37,629 bases of DNA from an uncultured Collinsella sp. (GTDB taxonomy: Bacteria; Actinomycetota; Coriobacteriia; Coriobacteriales; Coriobacteriaceae): positions 1 to 37,629 of the forward strand of contig CAAELJ010000130.1 in the NCBI GenBank assembly GCA_900756725.1. The letters are read 5' to 3'. Positions 17,601-24,615 of the stretch are shown one piece after another. Under the pieces are notes generated by a model that was not told the DNA's origin, ran no database searches, and saw only the letters and a list, made by a program, of their open reading frames with translations. Both the position numbers and the translations under genes were made by a program. How positions within the stretch are numbered: position 1 is the first letter of the stretch; every line of letters begins with the position of its first letter.

Positions 17601-20600
17601 ACCGTCAACGTTGCCGAAACATCTTGGTTGGCAAGCTTGGCATACGTGGCATTGTCGGGATAGCGCTCGGCATAGCGAGCGTACTTCTCGCTCGTCAGGC
17701 GCGAGGAAACGACAACCTTCGTGTTGTACTGCGGCTGCGTGACCTTCAGGTTCTCTGCGGAGACAATAGAGCTGTTGCTCGACTTAAACAGACGCCAGTC
17801 CTGTCCGGACATCGCATCATAGCCAGGTAGGTCAACCGGAACAATGCCGGGGGACGTCGAATCGGTCGTCGCCTTATCGTAGCTCCACGCGAGCTTGCCG
17901 TCGGCATCGAGATACGCCTTCTGGAACGCGTGCATGTCGGCCGAAACGGCATTGGCTTCCTGGCCATTCAGAATGGCGGCAGCATAGCCGGCCTTCGCCT
18001 TTTCCATAAGGGACAGCTCGGCATCGAGCTCGCCCTGATCCTGCGGAGCAATCGCAAAGTCGAGGGTCTTGCTTGCCGTGACCTCGGCGTTGGACTTATC
18101 GGTCACCGTGAGGGTGATCTTGGTCTTCACCGCCTTGGCTCCGGGCAGCGGCTGGTAGACCGTGCCCTTGTAGCCGTTGAACGTAATGTCATCGGTGCTG
18201 GCAGAGTACTTGACCTCGTAATACTTGCCGTCGATATTAAGCGTGCTCGTGCGCGGCATCTGCAGGTCGGCGGTCAGGCCATCCTTGTTGGCGACCGCGT
18301 CAGTGCCGAAGTACTTGATATTGTCGTAGGTAAAGGCCGCATCGACCTTCTCCTGGAGCGCCTTCTTGTCGGCGGCGACCTTCTCGGGATCGCCCTTGAC
18401 CGTCACCGTGAAGTCGTGCGCACCCTTAACGTCAGACGGGCCACCGCTCACAAACGAAACGGTCGCGGTCAGCGTTACGGTGCGATCGCTCGAAACGCGC
18501 GTCACCTTGCCGGTGTAGTCGTCCCAGCCATAACCGGACGGCCAAATGACATCGCCGTCGGAGCTCTTCCAGCTAACCTCGAACTTGCTCTTGGAGCCTG
18601 CGCGGTACGGAAGCGTGAGGTTGGACGTAACGGACTCGGCCGAATCGCCCGCAGCGTAACCGATGGCAACCTGCTCGGCGGCATCGTCGAGCATCTGCTG
18701 CACACGAGCCTCGTCCCAAGCAACCTGCACCGACTTACTGGGCTGGTAATACTCGGTCTTGCCATCGCGCGACAGCTCAAACACGACGTCGGCGCTACGC
18801 AGACCGTCGATGTTGTAACCGGTGTAGTTGTTGGGGTCGATGTAGAAGAACGTCACATCGCCGTTGGTCTTACCCTGGGCGTCGGAGATACCGACCGTTG
18901 CCTTGTCATCCTCTGCATTAAAGGCAACGCCGCCCTCGGAGACCTTGACGTCAATATCGGTAAATCCCAAATCGGCAAGCTGCGCCTTCAGCGCGTCGTT
19001 AACGTTGCCGCCCCTTGCGCTGTAGTCAACAACAATCTGCTTGTTAGCATCGGTGAGCTTTTGGGCTGCAGCCTCGAGCGAGCCCGCGGCGATAACCTTG
19101 TTGGCGGAGACGAGCTCGACCGTCGAGCTGCCGCTCGTGGCGACAGCCTTCAGATACTTACCCGCGGCAGAAGCCGAAACCGTTGCCGTGGCGCCCGACA
19201 TATCGGACAGCAGCGTCCAGTCGGCCTCCGGAGCCTTCGCATCGTCCGCCGCATACCAGGCAACAGTCGCCTGAGTGGTCACGTCAATGCCGTTGGTGGT
19301 CGAACCGTCGGCGCGCTTAGCCTGCGCCGTCGCCTTGACGCTATCACCCGAAACGAGATGGGTCGAATCACTATTGATCTGTGGCGTAGTGGTCACGCGC
19401 AGCAGGCTATACTCCCCCGCCGCGGTAACGCTATCGGGCGAAACCCACTCAACGGTGTTGTCGAGGGCGTTCGCCGTAACTTTGATGCGCTTGCCAACAA
19501 GCGCGTCCGAAATAGTCAGGCTGCCATCGGTCGTATCGATGCCGTCGGTGAGCTCGGTCCAGTCGGCATCGCCCTCGCCCTTGGCATACCACGCCATAGT
19601 GAGCTCGGCATCGTCGGGCACGTCCTTGGTCGAACCCGACCAGCTGCCCGGAACCTGCACGCTCGGCGTGATCTTTGAACCCACGCTCAGCGTAACGTTC
19701 TTATCGGCAAGCTCGATGCCCGCCAGCTTGTACTGGCCCTTGAGCGTCACGGGGCCGAGCGGGGCAACGGACTGCGTGCCGCCGTAGGAGCTCTTCTTCT
19801 GCGTGCTGGAAACGGTATTTTCGCTCGTAACCTTCACGCGCAGGTACTTGCCAGTATAGGCGGCGTCAACGACATAGGTCGCTTCGGTGGCACCGGGGAT
19901 ATCGGTGTAAGCGGAGTCGTAGCTCGAGCTGCTGTTTGCATACTGCCACTGGTAGGTCACATTATCGGTGCGGTCGATATAGTGATAGTTGGAGCCGTCC
20001 TTTTTGCGCACCTTGGTCTTGAGCGTATCGCCCACGTGCACGCCGTTGGTGGCAGGAGAGCCCTCGAACTGCACGTCATAGAGCTCCACTTGGCCCGCAA
20101 CGGAAACAGGACCCGCCGCATAGTAAGGCTTCTGCTCGCCGTAACCGCCGTTGGCCTTGGCCACGACGTAGTAGCCCTTAAGGGCGGCGGTCACCGTCAG
20201 GGTGTTGCCGGTCTCGTCCTCGATAGGCGTGTTGCACGAACTCGCGTAGTTCGAGGTGCCCTTATACCACTGCCACGTGACATGTGAATCGGTGGTAACG
20301 TCGGTGGAACCCGCCTTGGCGGTCGCCGTAATCGTGGAACCAACCTCGACTTTGCCCGAAGTCGGGCTCATAGTCACGCTCGTGACATTAATTGAACCGG
20401 CGGCAGCAACGAGAGCGCCCGTCGAGTTGGTCAAGCTCGAAGAGCCAATCTTCGAGGACACCTTGCACTTGAGGTACTTGCCGCCCAAAGCGTCGGTTAG
20501 CTCGAGGGTCTCCCCCGTGGCACCCGCAATGTCGGTATACGTGCCACTCTTGGTGTTAGAGCTCTGCCACTGATAGTTGAGCTTGCTCGCGTCGACGAAC

Positions 20601-21811
20601 GCGCCGTACGCGCCGCCCTTCTCCTTGGCGCGGGCCTTAGCGGTATCCCCCACCGCAAAGACGCTCGTGTTGTCCTTGGTGTTAACGATAGACACGGCCG
20701 AAAGTTCGACCGCACCGGCCTGTTTGACCTTGCTGGAAGTGGTCTTGTTCACCGTGTTGACGCCAGCGTTGGCCTCGACCCTGATGTACTTGCCCTCAAG
20801 GTCGTCGCCCACCACGAGCGTAGCGCCCGTCTCGCCCTCGATCTTGGTAAATCCCGAGTACTGCGAGGTAGATGCGGACCACGTGTAGGTGACCTTGGCA
20901 TCGGCGGGGGCTTGCTGATAATAGCTTATGTACGGAGTCGCCGTCAGGGTATCGCCTATGCTCGGCGTGTCGCTATTCAGCTTGACGCTGTTAAGCTCCA
21001 TCTGACCGGCGCCCAGCACGGGACCGGGGATGTAATTAGCGTTGATGCCCGAGCCGTACGCAGCGGGACCATAGTAGTCCTTGCCGTCTGCCGTAACCTT
21101 GCAGATGAAGTACTTGCCCACCATAGCGTCGGTAACGGTGAGCGACTGCTCGTGGCCTACGACCTCGGTGTAGTCGGTGATGTTGCTGCTGGCCCTGGTC
21201 GTGCCGGCGAGCCAGGTGTAGGTCCAGGTGCCGGGATTGGTAACGGACTCAGTCGAAGTGCCGTACCAGTCGTCCTCGACCTCATCGTACATATTTGCCC
21301 AGAGCGTATCGCCCGCGCTGAGCGCGCCGGACTTCGTGGAATACGAGTTGTCTTTATCCTTGGCGTCCTGAATGAAGACCTTTGCCTCACCGGAAAGCGT
21401 TGTGGCGGATGCGGCGGCAACGGCGTTCTTCTGCTCCGAAGCAGCAGGCGCCGCCGCAGAGTTCTCGGACTCAGTCGCGTTGTCTGCGGCGGTGTCAGCA
21501 CCATTCGCGGCACTCGCAGTTGCGCCCTGACCTGCGTCGGCGACATCGGCAGTATCGCTCGCCGGCGCACTGTTCGCGCCGGTGTCGGCAACAGTGCCTT
21601 CGTCAGCCGACGTGCCCTCGCCGCCCGTCGTAGCCTGGGTCACGGCATCGGCAATGCCCTCAGCGCCTTCGGCCCACAGCTGTGCCGGCGTGGTGCCAAA
21701 AGCCATGGCAAAAGCCAGGAACGCCACCAGACCGCGCTTGGCTACGCCACGGACAATCGCTCCATGACGACGCCACGAGGCGCGCTGGCACTCGTCCTCA
21801 AACATATCCAT
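14618..21811 (-). CDS. Giant surface protein with Ig-like modules, three DUF4430 domains and a beta-propeller
   Basis: A 2397-residue exported protein. A signal peptide (hydrophobic part GLVAFLAFAMAFGTTPAQLWA) is followed by an Ala/Thr/Asp-rich stretch and seven Ig-like modules of about 100 residues (about 140-905; each has a Y.W or W.W strand and a 'GKYL.V' strand). Mixed beta domains come next, then three DUF4430 domains (about 1414-1527, 1537-1650, 1655-1767), a PQQ-like beta-propeller (about 1805-2185), one Listeria-Bacteroides (Flg_new) repeat (about 2190-2257), a Lys/Ser-rich linker and a C-terminal transmembrane segment ending KRR. There is no LPXTG. The start at 21811 has AGGAG four bases upstream. 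An ATG at 21892 is possible, but its extra codons include AGT AGG AGA, unlike the gene. A cobalamin riboswitch precedes it. Confidence 0.85.
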   Translation of the reverse strand: MDMFEDECQRASWRRHGAIVRGVAKRGLVAFLAFAMAFGTTPAQLWAEGAEGIADAVTQATTGGEGTSADEGTVADTGANSAPASDTADVADAGQGATASAANGADTAADNATESENSAAAPAASEQKNAVAAASATTLSGEAKVFIQDAKDKDNSYSTKSGALSAGDTLWANMYDEVEDDWYGTSTESVTNPGTWTYTWLAGTTRASSNITDYTEVVGHEQSLTVTDAMVGKYFICKVTADGKDYYGPAAYGSGINANYIPGPVLGAGQMELNSVKLNSDTPSIGDTLTATPYISYYQQAPADAKVTYTWSASTSQYSGFTKIEGETGATLVVGDDLEGKYIRVEANAGVNTVNKTTSSKVKQAGAVELSAVSIVNTKDNTSVFAVGDTAKARAKEKGGAYGAFVDASKLNYQWQSSNTKSGTYTDIAGATGETLELTDALGGKYLKCKVSSKIGSSSLTNSTGALVAAAGSINVTSVTMSPTSGKVEVGSTITATAKAGSTDVTTDSHVTWQWYKGTSNYASSCNTPIEDETGNTLTVTAALKGYYVVAKANGGYGEQKPYYAAGPVSVAGQVELYDVQFEGSPATNGVHVGDTLKTKVRKKDGSNYHYIDRTDNVTYQWQYANSSSSYDSAYTDIPGATEATYVVDAAYTGKYLRVKVTSENTVSSTQKKSSYGGTQSVAPLGPVTLKGQYKLAGIELADKNVTLSVGSKITPSVQVPGSWSGSTKDVPDDAELTMAWYAKGEGDADWTELTDGIDTTDGSLTISDALVGKRIKVTANALDNTVEWVSPDSVTAAGEYSLLRVTTTPQINSDSTHLVSGDSVKATAQAKRADGSTTNGIDVTTQATVAWYAADDAKAPEADWTLLSDMSGATATVSASAAGKYLKAVATSGSSTVELVSANKVIAAGSLEAAAQKLTDANKQIVVDYSARGGNVNDALKAQLADLGFTDIDVKVSEGGVAFNAEDDKATVGISDAQGKTNGDVTFFYIDPNNYTGYNIDGLRSADVVFELSRDGKTEYYQPSKSVQVAWDEARVQQMLDDAAEQVAIGYAAGDSAESVTSNLTLPYRAGSKSKFEVSWKSSDGDVIWPSGYGWDDYTGKVTRVSSDRTVTLTATVSFVSGGPSDVKGAHDFTVTVKGDPEKVAADKKALQEKVDAAFTYDNIKYFGTDAVANKDGLTADLQMPRTSTLNIDGKYYEVKYSASTDDITFNGYKGTVYQPLPGAKAVKTKITLTVTDKSNAEVTASKTLDFAIAPQDQGELDAELSLMEKAKAGYAAAILNGQEANAVSADMHAFQKAYLDADGKLAWSYDKATTDSTSPGIVPVDLPGYDAMSGQDWRLFKSSNSSIVSAENLKVTQPQYNTKVVVSSRLTSEKYARYAERYPDNATYAKLANQDVSATLTVVGTSGQNSPEVTATCSVIGVDAKGKQQTWAAASQYTLKNGSTAADLSEELFKQAGLKADYDPNGSWGWVLNSITSPFDADRTLAYDHATGAYWQLFINGVAASVGAGSYSLEAGDSVVWCYSKYGDAAPTDRLSVSCAVVGQDASGAQQTWAQPTTALVEEGATAADLSEQVFKQAGIGADVQTGSYGWFLNSLTSPFNKSVKLSTVQVNESTWKSWQFFVNGKMANVGAGNYTLKAGDEIAWVYGSDGTMPGQVAVSMEIIGKKDDKAQRWTDPSTQVFVEGTTIKDATAAYFDALGIKSEMYDQLGFWGVHSLVSPLDGTKLAGAWSYFVNGVPGSQLDSDYVLKSHDEIVWAYAAGGTVPNPDEVVVNPSAPRPTDWKSDWDGKSNAAVENVSTPTGALASSWTFDWKAYSGSAYPNASEPIVVNGYVYLAVNKRLLKIDAKSGEVRAESNLKKAVGYTSRPIYASGLVIVPLDGGAVQALTADALTTVWVTDSVSGIAQSNSQLTVDGNYLYVGTVDVDYGKGTYNNGHLTRINILTGAVSWQHVNADEGYYWTGAMVGDDFVLVPTSAGTVEMLSKSSGDVLGKVSVGAVVNSTCVLSADGSHAYLISRDGKLHVLAISDGDSRDADAASLITEERVVDLGLTGCACVPTTTYDGKLIVGGEVAGGSALAIIDPANNFAKTLVSSADGTALPAGGIKGAPLVSVQGEDAYVYFTVNYGESPDFVNYTSGGGVYRYKLGDAEASGVFSATGHYNFCDSPIACDAQGNLYYINDSGTLFKLNAGVKVSFSAGEGSKVDFQTTAANGSIAKPADPTREGYTFAGWYTDEACTEAYDFSVAVTADMTLYAKWIKNAVNPGGNGGSGSAGGNGGSGNAGAGSGSGNGTNGQQAGGAVAPGKKPVSSTTTTTETKDDKDSKKKSDKSGKKDKKSGKKDDKSGKSDTGASAATTAKKSAAAPSQQSGFNPLAIAGVAAGVIGLAVIGVFVFTKRR

Positions 21812-21956
21812 TTGTCTCCTACTGTCTGCACTGGGAGCATTGCCCAGCGGCTGCCCCACATCATCGCGCATATTGCGCTTGAGTACCCCCATCGGGGTCC
21901 CCCTTCCCTCCAGAGCCCAACGCGTACCGGCGGCATGCGCCGCGCCCGCGTGCAAG

Positions 21957-22130
21957 ATGGGAGGCGATCCGACTTAACCTTACCGACCCGGGCGCGTCGT
22001 CCGATCTGCGACGCGAGCATCCCGAGCCAAGAGGAATTACGGTTACTGGTACAGCCGGGGACTTGCACCCCGATTCTCCCAAACGCGCAGGAAAACCACG
22101 CATTCGTGCGTCTCCGCACCACCATCTAGG
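21957..22130 (-). ncRNA. Cobalamin riboswitch
   Basis: On the minus strand the core GGGAGAATCGGGGTGCAAG, then TCCCCGGCTGTACCAGTAAC (about 22080-22042) matches the conserved cobalamin-aptamer core (GGGAA, GGTGCAAATCC, GCTG, CCCGCAACTGT), with the hairpin GGGG/CCCC carrying TGCAAGT. The 3' part AAGTCGGATCGCC (21963-21975) corresponds to the B12 box (AAGYCAGGAGACCTGCC). Paired arms with GCGTCG/CGACGC lie between them. It lies in the leader of the giant DUF4430 surface-protein gene, about 145 bases before the chosen start. Cobalamin aptamers normally repress the gene below them when bound to B12. The mechanism here (terminator or ribosome-site masking) was not resolved. Confidence 0.88.
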
Positions 22131-22137
22131 CCATCGA

Positions 22138-22165
22138 TTATTACTGTCGATATGCTAGCACGCAA
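22138..22165 (-). promoter_or_regulatory. Promoter of the riboswitch unit
   Basis: On the minus strand TTGCGT (22165-22160) and TAATAA (22143-22138) are 16 bases apart, directly upstream of the aptamer. This fits a housekeeping-sigma promoter. Confidence 0.5.
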
Positions 22166-22191
22166 AAGGGCCCCGCACACAGGCGAAGCCC
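22164..22191 (-). terminator. Second terminator after ubiB
   Basis: On the minus strand GGGCTTCGC pairs with GCGGGGCCC (22191-22183, 22176-22168; two G-U pairs) with a 6-base loop, followed by TTTT. It insulates the riboswitch promoter from the upstream ubiB unit. Confidence 0.6.
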
Positions 22192-22243
22192 AAGGTAAAA
22201 GCTATGGTTTGCGATAGAAAAGGGTGAGGATGGAATGCCGAGC

Positions 22244-22269
22244 AAAAGGATCCGTCTTCCTCTGATCCT
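22244..22269 (-). terminator. Terminator after ubiB
   Basis: On the minus strand AGGATC (22269-22264) pairs with GATCCT (22252-22247) around an 11-base loop and TTTT overlaps the end (22247-22244). It is 10 bases after the ubiB stop. The stem is short, hence moderate confidence. Confidence 0.5.
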
Positions 22270-22278
22270 GCGAAATCG

Positions 22279-24042
22279 TTACCGCTTGCCGCCGTGACTG
22301 TTGCGCCAGATCTCGCGGCCCAGCATCAGCGCCAGCACCAGCGCGCTCACGTAGCCCATAAAGCCAATGACCGGGATACCAAACACAACCGGCTCGATGC
22401 GCGCGTAGTACACCACCGACGAGCCGATAAACAGACCGGCGATCACAATTGCCATCGACATGCGGTCGATAATTCCACCCAGCTGCCGCAGCGCCTTATC
22501 GCTGCTCATGATCTGCGTGTTTACCTTAAGCTGACCGCGCGTGAGCATACGCGACGCCAAGCCCAGATACTCGGCCGCCTCGAGCGAGCCTTTTGCCGCG
22601 CGATAGCTGCTCGCGGCAAGATCGCGCCCCATTTCGCGGACGCGTGCGTAGGTGCTCTTTTCGTTTTTGATGTGCGTCTGGATAATCTGGATCATGTTGA
22701 CGTTGGGCATGTACTCGGTCAGCAGGCCCTCGAGCGTCACCATGCCGCGGGCGAACATCGTCACCACGCTCGGCAGCTCAACGTCGTTCTTGCGCGCCAG
22801 GTTTAGCAGCGAGGTCAAAAACTCGCCGATATCCAGGTCCTTAAGATCAAGACCCGCAAAGTCGGCGACGATAAAGTCCAAGTCGGACAAAAAGGCCGAA
22901 TGGTCGAGCTCGGCGGAGTCGCCGCGCGTCACGGCAAAGCGCATGAGCGAGTCCTTGAGCTTGGGCACGTCGCCCTCGGCCACGGCGAAAATCATGTCCT
23001 TGACGATACCGCGGTCGTGACTCGACATGCGCCCGACCATGCCCAGGTCGATAAAGTAGACGATGCCGTCCTTGAGGATGATGTTTCCCGCATGCGGGTC
23101 GGCATGGAAAAAGCCGTCATCGAGCACCTGCGTCGAATAGTCCTCGACAATCGCCGAGCCGATCTTTTCCAGGTCATAGCCCTCGGCCACCAGGCGCTCG
23201 GGATCGGCAATCGAGATGCCGTCAATGTAGTCCATGACCACGACGTGTTCGGTGCAAAGGTCCAAGTAGGATTTGGGACACGACACGCCATGCACGCTTT
23301 TATGGAAGTCATAGAAATCGTTGAGGTTTTTGGCCTCGGCCAAAAAGTTGGTCTCCTCGCGAAACGAGGCCCACAGCTCCTCGACGACGGCGTGTAAGTC
23401 AACAAACTGGTCGGTGTTGACGAACTTGGAAACGATGCGCACCACCGAACGGATGATGTCGATATCCTGTGCCATGACCTGTTGCGCGCCGGGGCGCTGC
23501 ACCTTAACGGCCACGTCCTCGCCCGTCACCAGGCGGGCACGGTATACCTGTGCGAGCGACGCGCTTCCGAGCGGGTTGGGGTCGATCGCGTCGAACATCT
23601 GCCCCAGGCGCTGGCCGTACTCCTCTTCCAGACAGCGGAGCACTACCTCATACGGCACCGGCTCTACGTCGGAGCGCAGACGACGCAGCTCGTCGCAAAA
23701 CCGCTGCGGCAAGATCTCGGAGCGGTTAGCCAGAATCTGCCCCATCTTGACGAACATGGGACCGAGTTCTTCGAGCAGACGACGCAGGCGCACCGGCGTG
23801 AGGTTATCCCATACGCGGTACTTTTTGATCAGGCGAACGATCTGCCCAATGCGCTCACGACGACCTGCCGGCGTGAGCTGGTATTCCTCGTCCGGCGCCA
23901 TCGCGTCGGGCTCTTCGGGAACCATATCGACAGCACGCGGCTTCTTGCGAGCGCCCGAGACGGCGGCATCGACCTCGTCGACAACCGCCGCCTCGTCACC
24001 CAAAGGATCTAGATTGTTGTAATCGGTGGTGGAATCTGCCAT
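22279..24042 (-). CDS. ABC1/AarF/UbiB-type atypical kinase
   Basis: A 587-residue UbiB-family protein kinase-like ATPase. The family hallmark KxGQ is KMGQ at residues 99-102. An Ala/Ser-rich loop GSASLAQVY (159-167), the ATP lysine in VAVKVQ (K180), the catalytic loop HADPHAGN (313-320) and FIDLG (D332) are all present, so it is probably active. The C-terminus has two transmembrane segments (about 528-572). UbiB proteins support isoprenoid lipid metabolism, best known for ubiquinone; here the lipid partner is unknown. The first 60 residues are acidic and variable. The gene lies 8 bases behind a phasin-like gene and is followed by two terminators. Confidence 0.92.
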   Translation of the reverse strand: MADSTTDYNNLDPLGDEAAVVDEVDAAVSGARKKPRAVDMVPEEPDAMAPDEEYQLTPAGRRERIGQIVRLIKKYRVWDNLTPVRLRRLLEELGPMFVKMGQILANRSEILPQRFCDELRRLRSDVEPVPYEVVLRCLEEEYGQRLGQMFDAIDPNPLGSASLAQVYRARLVTGEDVAVKVQRPGAQQVMAQDIDIIRSVVRIVSKFVNTDQFVDLHAVVEELWASFREETNFLAEAKNLNDFYDFHKSVHGVSCPKSYLDLCTEHVVVMDYIDGISIADPERLVAEGYDLEKIGSAIVEDYSTQVLDDGFFHADPHAGNIILKDGIVYFIDLGMVGRMSSHDRGIVKDMIFAVAEGDVPKLKDSLMRFAVTRGDSAELDHSAFLSDLDFIVADFAGLDLKDLDIGEFLTSLLNLARKNDVELPSVVTMFARGMVTLEGLLTEYMPNVNMIQIIQTHIKNEKSTYARVREMGRDLAASSYRAAKGSLEAAEYLGLASRMLTRGQLKVNTQIMSSDKALRQLGGIIDRMSMAIVIAGLFIGSSVVYYARIEPVVFGIPVIGFMGYVSALVLALMLGREIWRNSHGGKR

Positions 24043-24050
24043 CTGCGCTG

Positions 24051-24467
24051 CTACTCGGCCTCTTCGGCGTCCTCTGCGTCGTCGGGCTCAACAGACTCGA
24101 CGGGCACCGAAGTCACGTTGTCCTCGACCGAATCGACGATATCGCGCACATGGGCCAAAAAGGCCGTGCGCTCGGGGGCGGTCATAACGCGGACGCGGGC
24201 CAGGATGAGCTCGTCGAGCACGCGCTGCGCCGCAGTCTCGCCCTGCATGCCCAGGCGCTCGGTCAGGTCGGAGATGGTGCCACCCGCCTGCTCGAACATG
24301 TCGGACACGCTGCGGGCGATATCGGGGGTACCGGCGTCCTTGCGAACCTGCTCGCCTTTGGTATTGAGGTCGTCAAGGACCTTCTTGCCGCCCTCGACGG
24401 CAACGGCGGCGGCGCCGAAGCCCACGTTGATGGCACCGTTAACAAGCTGATCGAATTTCATAACCAT
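24051..24467 (-). CDS. Phasin-like small coiled-coil protein
   Basis: A 138-residue protein. Its N-terminal helix has the pattern VGFGAAAVAVEGGKKVLDDL followed by NTKGE, which resembles phasin-related proteins (GxGAxxL...EKxxxLVDELVKRGE). A middle helical part and a very acidic tail (EPDDAEDAEEAE) follow. The ATG at 24467 is chosen because TTGGAG sits six bases before it; a TTG twelve bases upstream is within that site. It forms an operon with the UbiB-type gene (8-base gap), which suggests the two act together, possibly at a membrane or lipid surface. The phasin relation is by pattern only. Confidence 0.65.
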   Translation of the reverse strand: MVMKFDQLVNGAINVGFGAAAVAVEGGKKVLDDLNTKGEQVRKDAGTPDIARSVSDMFEQAGGTISDLTERLGMQGETAAQRVLDELILARVRVMTAPERTAFLAHVRDIVDSVEDNVTSVPVESVEPDDAEDAEEAE

Positions 24468-24502
24468 GGTTGGCTCCAATCATGAACAACTGCATTGGCC
24501 TT

Positions 24503-24532
24503 CTTGTACCCAAGATTGAGTGAACGACACAA
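24503..24532 (-). promoter_or_regulatory. Promoter of the phasin-like/ubiB unit
   Basis: On the minus strand TTGTGT (24532-24527) and TACAAG (24508-24503) are 18 bases apart, 36 bases before the ATG at 24467. Confidence 0.4.
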
Positions 24533-24558
24533 AATCGTTTTACCGCCGAGATAGAAAT

Positions 24559-24597
24559 CGAGCGGGGCGAAGCCTTTGACGGCGTTTGTCCCGCTCG
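24559..24597 (-). terminator. Terminator of the dipeptidase gene
   Basis: CGAGCGGG (24559-24566) and CCCGCTCG (24590-24597) are perfectly complementary around a 23-base loop; on the minus strand ATTTCT follows. It lies 18 bases after the dipeptidase stop. Confidence 0.55.
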
Positions 24598-24615
24598 TTC
24601 GCCGCAAGGCCGTCT

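Noticed and set aside
21812..21955. Upstream in-frame start of the giant surface protein (21955 or 21892)
   Set aside because: 21955 is at the edge of the riboswitch, and the codons after 21892 include AGT AGG AGA, unlike the gene; AGGAG at 21811 is better placed.
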